From the NCBI GenBank assembly GCA_017992885.1, contig JAGONT010000026.1, forward strand, positions 1 to 32,023: 32,023 nt of DNA, written 5' to 3'. Both the position numbers and the translations under genes were made by a program. The notes below the pieces were generated by a model. It was not told where the DNA came from. It worked only from the letters and a program-made list of their open reading frames with translations, and made no database searches. This stretch comes from Alphaproteobacteria bacterium (GTDB taxonomy: Bacteria; Pseudomonadota; Alphaproteobacteria; UBA9655). Positions 1-8,362 of the stretch are shown here, in pieces (the stretch's first letter is position 1; every line of letters begins with the position of its first letter).

Positions 1-45
1 TAGGGCTAAAGCTATCTGTTCTTCACTAAATTGCTTCTTCTTCAT
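1..45 (-). CDS. IS3-type transposase OrfA, N-terminal start only
   Basis: Only the first 15 codons lie in the window, beginning at an ATG read leftward from position 45 (MKKKQFSEEQIALAL). This opening is typical of the helix-turn-helix OrfA protein of IS3-family elements. A TAAGGAGAA ribosome binding site sits about eight bases upstream, so the start is well defined. The rest lies outside the window, so whether the element is intact cannot be seen. It adjoins the truncated IS5-type transposase, which suggests nested insertions. Confidence 0.65.
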   Translation of the reverse strand, partial: MKKKQFSEEQIALAL

Positions 46-111
46 CAAAAAATTCTCCTTATTCTTTCTTCCTTTTATATTGAGAATTTTCTCATTTCCT
101 CGGTCCTATTT

Positions 112-399
112 CTAGGGTGAAGACCATCTATTGAGCCATCCGATAGTTTGTTCAACAATCCACTTTTTTGGTAAAGTCACAAACCCTTTTATAGCATCGG
201 AGCGCTTTACAATTTCAATCTCAAGTTCTGGTAAAATACCTGACAGCGCTTCACGAAAGATAGGCCCCTGATATGCACCATCAGCAAAAAGCTTTTGCAA
301 AAAGGGAAAGAGGCCAAATAATGTGGAAAGCAAAGTGATACCTCCATCTCGATCTTGTATGTCAGCAGTGAAGTGACCCCCGTGGTTTATGCGCTTCCT
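112..399 (-). pseudogene. IS5-family transposase, C-terminal fragment
   Basis: The frame encodes the C-terminal part of an IS5-type DDE transposase. Visible landmarks are TADIQDRDGG, the second catalytic aspartate in FADGAYQGP and the catalytic glutamate in PKKWIVEQTIGWLNR. The N-terminal half with the first aspartate is missing, and homology ends abruptly after WLNR, where this family normally continues with an arginine-rich stretch. An ATG at 408 lies inside the tRNA fragment and cannot be the original start. I read this as a dead remnant truncated at both ends, abutting a tRNA fragment on one side and an IS3-type element on the other. Confidence 0.75.
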
Positions 400-403
400 A
401 AGA

Positions 404-448
404 CTCATAACCTGAAGGTCGTAGGTTCAAATCCTACCCCCGCAACCA
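404..448 (+). tRNA. 3' half of an initiator tRNA-Met (CAU), probable relic attachment site
   Basis: The sequence runs from the anticodon loop CTCATAA through the 3' anticodon stem CCTGA, a short variable loop, the T arm GTAGG-TTCAAAT-CCTAC and the acceptor 3' strand CCCCGCA ending in ACCA. This matches the 3' half of an alphaproteobacterial initiator tRNA. The bases upstream (TAAGA) cannot pair with CCTGA and no 5' half is present, so this is not a functional tRNA gene. Tyrosine integrases often recombine within tRNA 3' ends, and an integrase remnant starts about 190 bases downstream in the usual orientation. I infer an att duplicate. Confidence 0.8.
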
Positions 449-639
449 AGTAAACATTCACTTTTTTGATCCTCTGAAAGTCTCACATAACCTCTATGGG
501 ACACTGGATGGACACTTTGAAAAAACACTCCCTTCCTCTTTCCCCATACTTAAGTTTGTCTATAAGAAATTAAGCGTTGCAATTTCTCCTGTATTTTGAT
601 GTATTGATATGCAGTTTTACAAAAAATATAAAAAATACG

Positions 640-895
640 ATGGCAACGATAGAAAAAAGGACCACAGACATACAGACCGCCTGGGAAAATGCCCTCAAAA
701 GGGCTGAGATTGAAGACTTTCGTTTCCATGACCTGCGACATTCAGCCGCTTCCTACTTAGCCATGAATGGAGCAAGCATCGCTGAAATTGCAGAGGTTCT
801 AGGACGACCCTCCAAATGGTCAAAGGCTATGCCCATCTCAGCGAAGCCCATACAGCTAAAGTTGTCCAAAGTATGAACGAAAGGATCTTGGGGTG
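640..895 (+). pseudogene. Tyrosine recombinase (phage/island integrase), deleted and frameshifted
   Basis: The ATG at 640 gives MATIEKR, a common N-terminus of island integrases, which jumps directly to the C-terminal catalytic region: AWENALKRAEIEDFRFHDLRH and SYLAMNGASIAEIAEVLG. Roughly the central two thirds of a normal integrase is therefore deleted. Near 811 the reading frame breaks. In another frame the expected tail continues as LQMVKGYAHLSEAHTAKVV and then QSMNERILG, containing the presumed catalytic tyrosine. The arginine usual just before that tyrosine is glycine here. The HxxR box (HDLRH) survives. The gene cannot be functional and marks a degenerated integrated element next to the tRNA fragment. 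Confidence 0.8.
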
Positions 896-988
896 CATAA
901 GCCGTTTGCACAAAAGATACATGAACAGGATGTTGACTCTTACAAAAAGTGGCTATGTGACCAGACATCCATAAAGGTTAAAAAGGGG

Positions 989-1198
989 TTAGGTTATATA
1001 GCTTCCCTTAGCAGTCTTTATGGACCACCCTATAATGACTGTTTGGTTTTTCGGGTCAATCAATGGTTCATTATTTTCCGTAATTGGAATTGATATGACG
1101 GCTGGATCGGCAATAAGTGTAATGGATTTTTGCGCGAAAGCTTGGAGCATGATTCCTCCTATTATTGAAAAATAGATCAATATCTTCTTTAAAGTCAT
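989..1198 (-). pseudogene. Truncated exported protein, possibly D-Ala-D-Ala dipeptidase-like
   Basis: The 69-codon frame starts at an ATG with a GGTGAA-type ribosome binding site and has a clear signal peptide (MTLKKILIYFSIIGGIMLQAFA, cleaved before QKS). The segment ADPAVISIPITENNEPLID, then KNQTVII, resembles the N-terminus of exported VanX-like D-alanyl-D-alanine dipeptidases (peptidase M15). That identification is from memory and tentative. The zinc-binding core expected further on is missing: after VIIGW the frame degenerates and stops. I treat it as a 5' remnant, though a short exported peptide could still be made. Confidence 0.4.
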
Positions 1199-1244
1199 AT
1201 TCTATTCACCATAATAGAGCTATCTAACACTTCGACGGGAGCCC

Positions 1245-2087
1245 TTATTTTATCTGCACAACAACTTGCTCATGATTGGCATTAAAAGCAAGAAAATCGA
1301 CTTCGTAACCTGTATTTTCTAAGAATTCTTGTAGAGCTTTCCATTCATGTTGAGCATAATTTGGATAATTATAGAGCTCATCAAAAACAATTACTGTCCC
1401 TGGAATGATGTTTTTCCCAAGTGCAGTAAAAACATCTTTGGCTGGTGTGTAGCTATCACAATCCATATGCAAAAAAGCAATTGGTGTATCACCTAGGATG
1501 TGCTCTTTAAACTGAGGCAATACGTCTGCAAATAAACCCTTATACACCCGAATGTTATTAAGAAGGGGCGGCAAATATGTAGGCTCTTTGACAGCAAACA
1601 TTCCTTTTGGAAAAGTCTTATCACCTTTATCCCAATCTTCGGGCAGTCCCTCAAAGGAGTCAAAACCGTAAATAGTTTTTGTGGGATTAAGAGCTGCAAT
1701 AAAATTAATAGTCCTGCCCATGCCGACGCCCATTTCAGTAAAACAACCGTTTGTTTGTGATGCAACTTCTACACCATATTTTAAAACATCAGCGTCAGAT
1801 ATTAGAGGCATTGTTCTTGATAAGTGGGCGTTAACGAACTCTATCGCCTCAGGACTATTCCTATAAGGTTTATTTGTAGATTTAGTATGTAAAACTTGAT
1901 TTCCTACTTCCGCTTGAGGAGTAATAGTCATGTGAAAACTATTGCTCCAATCATAGGGGGGTAGCGGTTTTAATGGAGTTTGTCGACTTGACCCTTTGGA
2001 TACAGTATCGATTTCATCTTCCATAGCAAAAGCTGGGTTTGCTGCTAAAACTGCTAGGCTTATCATTAAGGTTAGAAAATTATTCAT
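1245..2087 (-). CDS. Exported class I SAM-dependent methyltransferase, TylF/MycF-like
   Basis: The 280-residue product starts with a signal peptide (MNNFLTLMISLAVLAANPAFA) ending in an AFA cleavage site, followed by MEDE. The mature part is a Rossmann methyltransferase: the SAM-binding loop EMGVGMGRT is at residues 118-126, YGFDSFEGLPEDW at 140-152, HMDCDSY at 207-213 and FDELYNYP at 235-242. This arrangement is typical of the macrocin O-methyltransferase (TylF) family, which methylates sugar or other hydroxyls with a divalent cation. Known relatives are cytoplasmic, where SAM is found; a signal peptide on such an enzyme is unusual and suggests action outside the cell, perhaps in a host that supplies SAM. 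The substrate is unknown. The gene is flanked by broken genes but is itself intact. Confidence 0.75.
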   Translation of the reverse strand: MNNFLTLMISLAVLAANPAFAMEDEIDTVSKGSSRQTPLKPLPPYDWSNSFHMTITPQAEVGNQVLHTKSTNKPYRNSPEAIEFVNAHLSRTMPLISDADVLKYGVEVASQTNGCFTEMGVGMGRTINFIAALNPTKTIYGFDSFEGLPEDWDKGDKTFPKGMFAVKEPTYLPPLLNNIRVYKGLFADVLPQFKEHILGDTPIAFLHMDCDSYTPAKDVFTALGKNIIPGTVIVFDELYNYPNYAQHEWKALQEFLENTGYEVDFLAFNANHEQVVVQIK

Positions 2088-2202
2088 GGTGGTTCGGCCT
2101 TTAATTTTTCATGGAGATTATTTGTCAAAAATTGTTATTTTCTTCGTCAACTGCTCGCTACCCGACAGTTTTTGAAGGGATTGCAGGCAGGAGTAAAATC
2201 TA

Positions 2203-2475
2203 ATGAAAGTCATTGATCTTAAAAACCTTTTAGAGGCACTAAATGACTCAGCAGCTCTCGCTCCTAAAAACAATGACTAGCTCTTTTCCTTGGCACCCGT
2301 CAAGAATTAAGTGTTTTGTTTTCATGGTTATAGGTCTTATTCTTTCACGGAGTGTTCAGCAGCATATGATGGCCACGGCTTTTCTAACCAAGCACAGAGG
2401 GATTCTAGTGTACGTCGTATTCAACGTTTCCTTAAAGAACAGACCTTTGACTTTCAGGCTGTAGCTCGCAGCAAT
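2203..2475 (+). pseudogene. IS4-type transposase N-terminal remnant, frameshifted
   Basis: One frame reads MTQQLSLLKTM and then PSRIKCFVFMVIGLILSRSV from 2243. A second frame continues as SNQAQRDSSVRRIQRFLKEQ and then TFDFQAVAR to about 2470. Joined by a shift near 2375-2385, these match the N-terminal region of IS4-family transposases, where a hydrophobic helix is followed by a conserved basic stretch of the form SS-RRIQRF. No catalytic DDE region follows. A short frame with its own AGGAG site begins at 2203 but ends after 25 codons. The 2088-2540 gap between the methyltransferase and rph contains nothing else I recognise. Confidence 0.6.
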
Positions 2476-2540
2476 AACAATAACTTTTTGTTTTTAAATA
2501 TATAAAGAAATTTTTTATCCAAAAATCAGGTTTACCATAC

Positions 2541-3260
2541 TTATTCAACCCCCAGCGCTTTTTTCTGTAAGGCTGTAATTTCTACGATTCCTTGACGAGC
2601 GAGTTTCATCATTTCAAAGAAAGCCGTTTCTTCGAAGGGTTTTTCCTCTGCTGTTGTCTGAACCTCAATGATCGTTCCGCTATCTGTCATAACAAAATTA
2701 GCATCTGCTTGAGCCGTACTATCTTCCTCATAATCTAAATCGAGGACACAAACACCTTCCACAATGCCACACGAAACGGCAGCAACCTGATGGCTAAGCG
2801 GAAGAGTGGCAAGTTTTCCTTCTTGCACAAGCTTTTGCAGAGCACTATAAAGAGCAATATAGGCCCCTGAAATAGCGGCAGTGCGCGTTCCGCCATCAGC
2901 TTGCAAGACATCACAATCAATAATAACTTGTCTTTCTCCAAGGGCTTTTAAATCAACAACAGATCGTAAAGCCCGTCCAATCAAGCGTTGGATTTCCTGG
3001 GTTCTCCCATTTTGTTTGCCACGAGCTGCTTCGCGATCCATGCGAAAATGAGTGGAACGAGGCAACATCCCATATTCAGCAGTCACCCACCCTTTTCCCT
3101 TATTCCGCAGAAAAGGAGGGACTTTCTCTTCAATCGAAGCTGTGCACAGCACATGGGTATCTCCAAATTTCGTTAAGCATGATCCTTCAGCATGTCTGGC
3201 AAATCCGACTTCAAAAGAAACGGAACGAAGCTGATCAGGAAGACGACTTGAAGATCTCAT
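2541..3260 (-). CDS. rph: Ribonuclease PH
   Basis: The 239-residue protein has the usual RNase PH length and sequence throughout: [20 protein letters not shown] at the N-terminus, the phosphate-binding [35 protein letters not shown] and [20 protein letters not shown]. It is a phosphate-dependent 3'-5' exoribonuclease that trims tRNA precursors near the CCA end and acts as a ring-shaped hexamer. An AGGAG ribosome binding site precedes the ATG. It is transcribed divergently from hrcA across a 70-base gap, an arrangement seen in many Alphaproteobacteria. The gene appears complete with no missing motifs. Confidence 0.97.
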   Translation of the reverse strand: MRSSSRLPDQLRSVSFEVGFARHAEGSCLTKFGDTHVLCTASIEEKVPPFLRNKGKGWVTAEYGMLPRSTHFRMDREAARGKQNGRTQEIQRLIGRALRSVVDLKALGERQVIIDCDVLQADGGTRTAAISGAYIALYSALQKLVQEGKLATLPLSHQVAAVSCGIVEGVCVLDLDYEEDSTAQADANFVMTDSGTIIEVQTTAEEKPFEETAFFEMMKLARQGIVEITALQKKALGVE

Positions 3261-3280
3261 AAAAACTCTCCTGCAAAATG

Positions 3281-3309
3281 TTGACGTAGCCTCAACTCAT
3301 TACTACATT
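3281..3309 (+). promoter_or_regulatory. Predicted sigma70 promoter of hrcA-grpE
   Basis: TTGACG and TACATT are separated by exactly 17 bases, ending 21 bases before the hrcA start codon. This is a good housekeeping promoter match by eye. No CIRCE operator (TTAGCACTC-N9-GAGTGCTAA) or convincing heat-shock promoter is present in this gap. Confidence 0.6.
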
Positions 3310-3330
3310 CTAACCAAGGTGGAAAGAACT

Positions 3331-4371
3331 ATGACAAAACTTGAAGAATTAGACAAACGATCTCGAGAGGTTTTTCGCCACATTGTTGACGCCTACGTTG
3401 AAACGGGTGAGCCTGTGGGTTCCAAAACCCTCTCTACTCGTCTAGGGATGTCTTTATCACCGGCAACCATTCGCAATGTCATGGCGGATTTAGAAGCTGC
3501 AGGACTCCTTTATGCGCCCCATACATCTGCTGGGCGCCTGCCGACAGAAGCCGGTTTGCGTTTCTTCGTTCATGGTATCTTAGAAGTGGGAGACCTCAGC
3601 CCCCAAGAACAAAAAGAAATTGATCATCAATGCAAGTTGAAAGGAAAAAGTTTTTCAAACCTGCTTGAAGATGCAACAAAAACTCTTTCTGGGTTGAGCC
3701 GTTGTGCCGGCCTCGTTCTCGCTCCTAAACAAGACACTATCTTAAAGCACATTGAATTTGTAAACCTTAATCCTGGCAGGGTCTTGGTTGTTTTAATCAC
3801 CGAAGACGGAGTGGTTGAAAACCGAATTATTGAAGTCCCTCTTGGAATTCCTCCTTCAAGCCTTATTGAGGCTGGAAATTATTTAAATAACCGCCTCGTA
3901 GGTAAAACCCTTAAAGAGGCTAAAATACAAATTTTAGGCGAACTTGAAGACAACAAATCGGAACTCGATCTCCTCTCCTCAAAAGTCGTTGAGGAAGGGC
4001 TTGCCATATGGGCTGGAAAAGGAGCTGCAACGTCATTGATTGTTCGCGGTCAATCTAATCTTTTACAAGATGTTCGCCATGTGGAAGAACTGGATCGCAT
4101 TCGTGCCCTCTTTGAGGCGCTTGACACTCAGGAAGGACTTTTAAACCTACTTGATGCCTCCATTGCAGCTGATGGTGTCCAAATTTTTATTGGTTCGGAA
4201 AGTAGCCTTTTTCAACTTTCTGGGTGCTCTCTTATCGTCTCATCTTACTCCCTTGATTCTGGACGAATTGTGGGAGCAATTGGTGTTATTGGCCCCACAC
4301 GATTAAATTACAATCGTATTATCCCAATGGTCGACTACACCGCAAAACTCATTAGTAAAACAATAGGATAA
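3331..4371 (+). CDS. hrcA: Heat-inducible transcription repressor HrcA
   Basis: HrcA represses chaperonin genes by binding CIRCE operators and needs GroEL to stay active. The protein has the N-terminal winged helix (LDKRSREVFRHIVDAYVETG and LSPATIRNVMADLEAAGLLY), then HTSAGRLPTEAGLRFFV and a C-terminal GAF-like domain ending in SIGVIGPTRLNYNRIIPMVD-type sequence. I chose the ATG at 3331 over an in-frame GTG at 3319 because AAGGTGG lies eight bases upstream; this gives 346 residues, normal for the family. It is separated from grpE by three bases, so the two are co-transcribed. Confidence 0.95.
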   Translation: MTKLEELDKRSREVFRHIVDAYVETGEPVGSKTLSTRLGMSLSPATIRNVMADLEAAGLLYAPHTSAGRLPTEAGLRFFVHGILEVGDLSPQEQKEIDHQCKLKGKSFSNLLEDATKTLSGLSRCAGLVLAPKQDTILKHIEFVNLNPGRVLVVLITEDGVVENRIIEVPLGIPPSSLIEAGNYLNNRLVGKTLKEAKIQILGELEDNKSELDLLSSKVVEEGLAIWAGKGAATSLIVRGQSNLLQDVRHVEELDRIRALFEALDTQEGLLNLLDASIAADGVQIFIGSESSLFQLSGCSLIVSSYSLDSGRIVGAIGVIGPTRLNYNRIIPMVDYTAKLISKTIG

Positions 4372-4374
4372 AGA

Positions 4375-4953
4375 ATGACAGAACAAGAAACAACTCTCCC
4401 CGAAAATGAGGAGTGCTCTCATGAAGAACCACTTCCTGAAGCTTCAAGAGAAGAAGAGCTAACTGCTGAAGTTGATAACCTTAAAGATCAACTCTTAAGA
4501 ACGCTTGCCGAACTTGAGAATTATCGTAAGCGGTCAGAACGCGAACGAGAAGAAACAGCCAAGTTTGCTCTTACAGGCTTTTCCCGTGAAATTTTAACTG
4601 TTGCGGATAATCTAAGACGGGCTATAGAAAGCATCCCTGAGGAATATGACAACCCGCAAGATCTTTTGAGCAGCCTGCTTGAAGGAGTCAAAATTACAGA
4701 AAACGAGCTTTTTTCTGCCTTTAAAAAGCATAACATTGAAAAAATTGATCCCTTAAGCCAGCCCTTTGATCATCATTTACACCAAGCCATGTTTGAAGTT
4801 GAAGATCCAGATCAGCCTGCAGGAACAATCGTGCATGTTTTACAACCTGGCTATCAATTAAATGGTCGACTTTTACGCCCTGCTCTTGTGGGAGTTTCGA
4901 AAGGAAAAAATTCAACCACGGTGTTGCAACCTTCCGATCCACTCCCCACATAA
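4375..4953 (+). CDS. grpE: GrpE nucleotide exchange factor
   Basis: GrpE dimers release ADP from DnaK and work as a thermosensor. The 192-residue protein begins with an acidic disordered tail, then a long coiled coil (about residues 25-85, including LKDQLLRTLAELENYRKR). It ends in the compact beta domain with NPQDLLSSLLEGVKITEN, FDHHLHQAMFEVEDP and VLQPGYQLNGRLLRPALVGV. The start codon follows the hrcA stop by three bases, so the ribosome binding site lies within the hrcA end. dnaK follows after 48 bases. Confidence 0.96.
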   Translation: MTEQETTLPENEECSHEEPLPEASREEELTAEVDNLKDQLLRTLAELENYRKRSEREREETAKFALTGFSREILTVADNLRRAIESIPEEYDNPQDLLSSLLEGVKITENELFSAFKKHNIEKIDPLSQPFDHHLHQAMFEVEDPDQPAGTIVHVLQPGYQLNGRLLRPALVGVSKGKNSTTVLQPSDPLPT

Positions 4954-5001
4954 GAACAAATAACCTAAGTTTAGTTTTCATGATACGAAAGGAAGAAAAT
5001 A

Positions 5002-6921
5002 ATGAGTAAAGTGATTGGAATTGACCTTGGTACCACTAACTCTTGCGTCGCCATTATGGATGGCAAGAATGCAAAAGTTATCGAAAATGCAGAAGGGGCC
5101 CGCACAACTCCTTCGATCGTTGCCTTTACAAAAACGGGTGAACGACTTGTCGGACAAGCGGCCAAAAGACAGGCCGTCACTAATCCTGAAGATACTCTTT
5201 TTGCCATTAAGCGTCTTATCGGACGAAGGTATGATGATCCCCTAACGCAAAAAGACAAAAGCCTCGTTCCTTATAAAATTGTTGAAGGAGGAAATGGTGA
5301 TGCTTGGATTGAAGTCGAAGGTAAAAAATCTAGCCCCAGTGAGGTTAGTGCCTTCATCCTGCAAAAAATGAAAGAAACAGCAGAAAATTTTCTCGGAGAA
5401 AAAGTAACGCAAGCTGTAATCACTGTCCCCGCTTATTTCAATGACTCTCAACGACAAGCCACGAAAGATGCAGGGAAAATTGCAGGTCTTGAGGTTTTGC
5501 GTATAATAAACGAACCGACAGCTGCAGCTTTAGCCTATGGTTTGGATAAAAAAGAAGGCGAAGTCATCGCCGTCTATGATTTAGGAGGAGGAACTTTTGA
5601 TGTTTCGATTCTCGAAATTGGCGATGGTGTGTTCGAAGTTAAATCAACGAATGGCGATACTTTCTTAGGAGGCGAAGATTTTGATCAACGTATTGTTGAC
5701 TATCTAGCCGATGAGTTTAAGAAAGAACAAGGAATTGATCTCCGCAAGGATAAACTTGCGCTTCAACGCTTGAAAGAATCCGCCGAAAAAGCAAAAATTG
5801 AGCTGTCAAGTGCTCTGCAAACGGATGTGAACCTCCCCTTTATTACAGCTGATGCCTCTGGGCCTAAGCATTTAAATGTTAAGCTTTCCCGTGCAAAACT
5901 AGAAAGCCTCGTGGATGACCTTATTCAAAGAACCATCAAACCTTGTAAAGCAGCTCTTGAGGACGCAGGCCTTTCTGCTGGGAAGATTGACGAGGTTATT
6001 TTGGTGGGTGGTATGACGCGCATGCCAAAAATTATTGAAATCGTAAAAGAATTTTTTGGCAAAGATCCCCACCGTGGCGTTAATCCAGATGAGGTCGTTG
6101 CGCTGGGTGCTGCCATTCAGGGCGGTGTCTTACGCGGAGAAGTAAAAGACGTTCTGCTGCTTGATGTCACCCCTCTTTCCTTAGGAATTGAAACCTTGGG
6201 AGGTGTCTTTACGCGCTTGATTGATCGCAATACAACGATTCCTACGAAGAAAAGTCAAATTTTCTCAACGGCTGATGATAACCAGACCGCTGTTACAATC
6301 CGCGTTTTCCAAGGAGAGCGTGAGATGGCAGCAGATAACAAAATCTTAGGTCAATTCGATCTGATGGGAATTCCCTCAGCACCCCGCGGTATCCCACAAA
6401 TCGAGGTGACTTTTGATATTGATGCCAACGGTATTGTTCATGTCTCTGCCAAAGACAAGGCGACAGGAAAGGAACAACAAATACGCATCGAAGCTTCTGG
6501 TGGTCTTTCTGACCAAGATATTGAAAAAATGGTCAAGGAAGGGGAAGCTCACGCCAGCGAAGATAAAAAACGCCGAGAGCTTGTGGAAGTTCGCAATCAT
6601 GCTGAAGCTTTGCTCCATACAACAGATAAAACGCTTAAAGAGCATGGGGATAAAATTAACGCAACCGATCGCGAAAAAGTGGAAGAAGCTGCAAAAGATT
6701 TAAGAGAATCACTTGATTCTCCTGAAAAATCTGTTATCCAACAAAAAATGGAGGTTCTCACCCAAGCCTCTATGGCGCTTGGTGAAGCCCTCTATAAAGC
6801 ATCTCAGGAAGCAGCTGAAGAAGATACCTCTTCTGAAATTAAGGATGAATCCGCAACTGCCAACGCCGAAGATATCGTTGATGCGGATTTTGAAGAAGTT
6901 GATGATACAAAAAAAGAGTAA
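5002..6921 (+). CDS. dnaK: Chaperone DnaK (Hsp70)
   Basis: The 639-residue ATP-dependent chaperone has all Hsp70 landmarks. These are the phosphate loop [14 protein letters not shown] near residue 6, [15 protein letters not shown] near 169, the second phosphate motif [13 protein letters not shown] near 192 and the adenosine motif [10 protein letters not shown] near 333. The interdomain linker [16 protein letters not shown] and the beta substrate domain with its helical lid follow, ending in the acidic tail [10 protein letters not shown] strong AAAGGAAG ribosome binding site precedes the ATG. It directly follows grpE and is followed by a hairpin before dnaJ, which may set relative amounts of DnaK and DnaJ. 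Confidence 0.99.
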   Translation: MSKVIGIDLGTTNSCVAIMDGKNAKVIENAEGARTTPSIVAFTKTGERLVGQAAKRQAVTNPEDTLFAIKRLIGRRYDDPLTQKDKSLVPYKIVEGGNGDAWIEVEGKKSSPSEVSAFILQKMKETAENFLGEKVTQAVITVPAYFNDSQRQATKDAGKIAGLEVLRIINEPTAAALAYGLDKKEGEVIAVYDLGGGTFDVSILEIGDGVFEVKSTNGDTFLGGEDFDQRIVDYLADEFKKEQGIDLRKDKLALQRLKESAEKAKIELSSALQTDVNLPFITADASGPKHLNVKLSRAKLESLVDDLIQRTIKPCKAALEDAGLSAGKIDEVILVGGMTRMPKIIEIVKEFFGKDPHRGVNPDEVVALGAAIQGGVLRGEVKDVLLLDVTPLSLGIETLGGVFTRLIDRNTTIPTKKSQIFSTADDNQTAVTIRVFQGEREMAADNKILGQFDLMGIPSAPRGIPQIEVTFDIDANGIVHVSAKDKATGKEQQIRIEASGGLSDQDIEKMVKEGEAHASEDKKRRELVEVRNHAEALLHTTDKTLKEHGDKINATDREKVEEAAKDLRESLDSPEKSVIQQKMEVLTQASMALGEALYKASQEAAEEDTSSEIKDESATANAEDIVDADFEEVDDTKKE

Positions 6922-6938
6922 GGAATTTTAATATAATT

Positions 6939-6967
6939 ATTGCGCCGTTCTCTATGAGCGGCGCAAT
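6939..6967 (+). terminator. Hairpin between dnaK and dnaJ
   Basis: A perfect 9-bp inverted repeat, ATTGCGCCG and CGGCGCAAT, encloses an 11-base loop 17 bases after the dnaK stop. No run of T follows, so this is not a classic intrinsic terminator. It could be a partial terminator, an mRNA-stabilising 3' structure or a processing site. Confidence 0.5.
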
Positions 6968-6994
6968 GGCGTGCTTGATTAAGCTGTAATTATA

Positions 6995-7023
6995 TTGTAC
7001 TCCTCTCTTTGAAAAAATATTAA
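6995..7023 (+). promoter_or_regulatory. Possible internal promoter for dnaJ
   Basis: TTGTAC and TATTAA are spaced 17 bases apart and end 29 bases before the dnaJ start codon. Together with the preceding hairpin this suggests dnaJ may be transcribed separately. The match is moderate in AT-rich DNA and could be chance. Confidence 0.35.
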
Positions 7024-7052
7024 GTAACCCTCAGGACTCTATTGGTTAATTT

Positions 7053-8192
7053 ATGGCAAAACAAGATTACTATGAACTTCTAGGCGTGTCTCGCTCTGCT
7101 AAAGCAGACGACCTTAAAAAGGCTTACCGTAAACTCGCGATGAAATATCATCCAGATAAAAATCAAGGGGACAAGGAAGCTGAAAAAAAGTTTAAAGAAA
7201 TTAACGAAGCATACGATATCCTAAAAGATGAGCAGAAACGCGCCGCCTATGACCGCATGGGGCATGCCGCCTTTGAAGGTGGCATGGGAGCTGGCCCAAG
7301 CACTGCCGGCTTTGACTTTGAGGCTTCCGGCTTTGGCAATATCTTTGATGAAATGTTCAGCGAATTTATGGGGGGGCGAACACGCCAGGCTGACGCCTCC
7401 TTACGAGGGGCCGATCTTCGTTATAACATGGAGATTAGTCTTGAGGACGCCTATAAGGGTCTTAAGAAAAACATCAAAATTTCAACAAATTCAGCCTGTG
7501 ATACATGTCACGGCGCAGGAACTGCTAAAGGGACAAAACCTGAAACGTGTCCCACCTGCCATGGACAAGGAAAGGTCCACGCACGTCAAGGGTTTTTTAC
7601 CATTGAAAGAAGCTGTTCTACTTGTCATGGCTTGGGCCAAATTATAAAAGACCCTTGTAAAACATGCCATGGTTCAGGAAGAATGAGAAAAGACAAGGTT
7701 ATTTCTGTCTCTATCCCCGCGGGTATTGAAGACGGGGCACGCATTCGTCTTACTAGCGAAGGAGAAGCCGGCTTGCGCGGAGGCGCGTCTGGAGATCTCT
7801 ATATTTTTCTGCATATTAAACCCCATAAGTTTTTTCATCGAGACGGCACCAGTATCTATTGCCAAGTTCCTATTTCGATGTCCACAGCTGTGTTAGGGGG
7901 AGAGATCGAAGTCCCTGCACTTGATGGGCATAAATCACGCGTCAAAATTCCTGAAGGAACCCAATCGGGAAAACAATTTCGTCTTAAGGGCAAAGGAATG
8001 TCCATTCTAAGATCTACAGCGAAGGGGGATATGTATATCCAAACCAGTGTCGAAACACCTGTTAATCTTTCCAAACGTCAGAAAGAACTTCTAGAAGAAT
8101 TTGCCTCTTTGGAAAAAAAATCTCATTCCAGCCCCCTTTCTGAAGGTTTTTTCTCAAAGATCAAAGATTTTTGGGGCGATCGAAAAGAATAG
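7053..8192 (+). CDS. dnaJ: Co-chaperone DnaJ (Hsp40, type I)
   Basis: DnaJ delivers unfolded proteins to DnaK and stimulates its ATPase. The 379-residue protein has a J domain at residues 1-70 with HPD at 33-35, and a glycine/phenylalanine-rich segment (about 75-110). The four zinc-binding repeats are [24 protein letters not shown] and CKTCHGSG (about 149-209). Two C-terminal beta domains with the client-binding region follow. All motifs are intact. The start codon has no strong Shine-Dalgarno sequence (GGTTAATTT upstream), unlike its neighbours, so translation may depend on an AT-rich leader. Confidence 0.98.
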   Translation: MAKQDYYELLGVSRSAKADDLKKAYRKLAMKYHPDKNQGDKEAEKKFKEINEAYDILKDEQKRAAYDRMGHAAFEGGMGAGPSTAGFDFEASGFGNIFDEMFSEFMGGRTRQADASLRGADLRYNMEISLEDAYKGLKKNIKISTNSACDTCHGAGTAKGTKPETCPTCHGQGKVHARQGFFTIERSCSTCHGLGQIIKDPCKTCHGSGRMRKDKVISVSIPAGIEDGARIRLTSEGEAGLRGGASGDLYIFLHIKPHKFFHRDGTSIYCQVPISMSTAVLGGEIEVPALDGHKSRVKIPEGTQSGKQFRLKGKGMSILRSTAKGDMYIQTSVETPVNLSKRQKELLEEFASLEKKSHSSPLSEGFFSKIKDFWGDRKE

Positions 8193-8362
8193 AAAAATGC
8201 AAACTTTAAAAATTTTCCTATCACCTTGAAATTCGACATTGTCGCTCTATCTAAAAAAGAAGCTTGCTCTCCATCCTATTATTTCGCTTATACTTTCTGA
8301 AAGACACACAATACTGATTCATCAAGTATACTGCCAATTTGAAATCTTTTTTTTGCTAGAAA
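8193..8362. other. Non-coding stretch after dnaJ with a heat-shock-promoter-like motif
   Basis: No gene is visible here. On the plus strand CTTGAAA at 8225-8231 is followed after 13 bases by CTCTATCT at 8245-8252, resembling a sigma32-type promoter. It points toward the small exported-protein gene about 270 bases away, which has a better housekeeping promoter nearer. No clear terminator for dnaJ is seen. Confidence 0.3.

Noticed and set aside
893..1093. Plus-strand open frame of 66 codons after the integrase remnant
   Set aside because: No ribosome binding site or recognisable domain, and it overlaps the signal-peptide-bearing remnant on the other strand, which is more gene-like.
3261..3330. 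Possible CIRCE operator upstream of hrcA
   Set aside because: I looked for TTAGCACTC and GAGTGCTAA with a 9-base spacer on both strands here and in the grpE-dnaK and dnaK-dnaJ gaps and found no half-site close enough.
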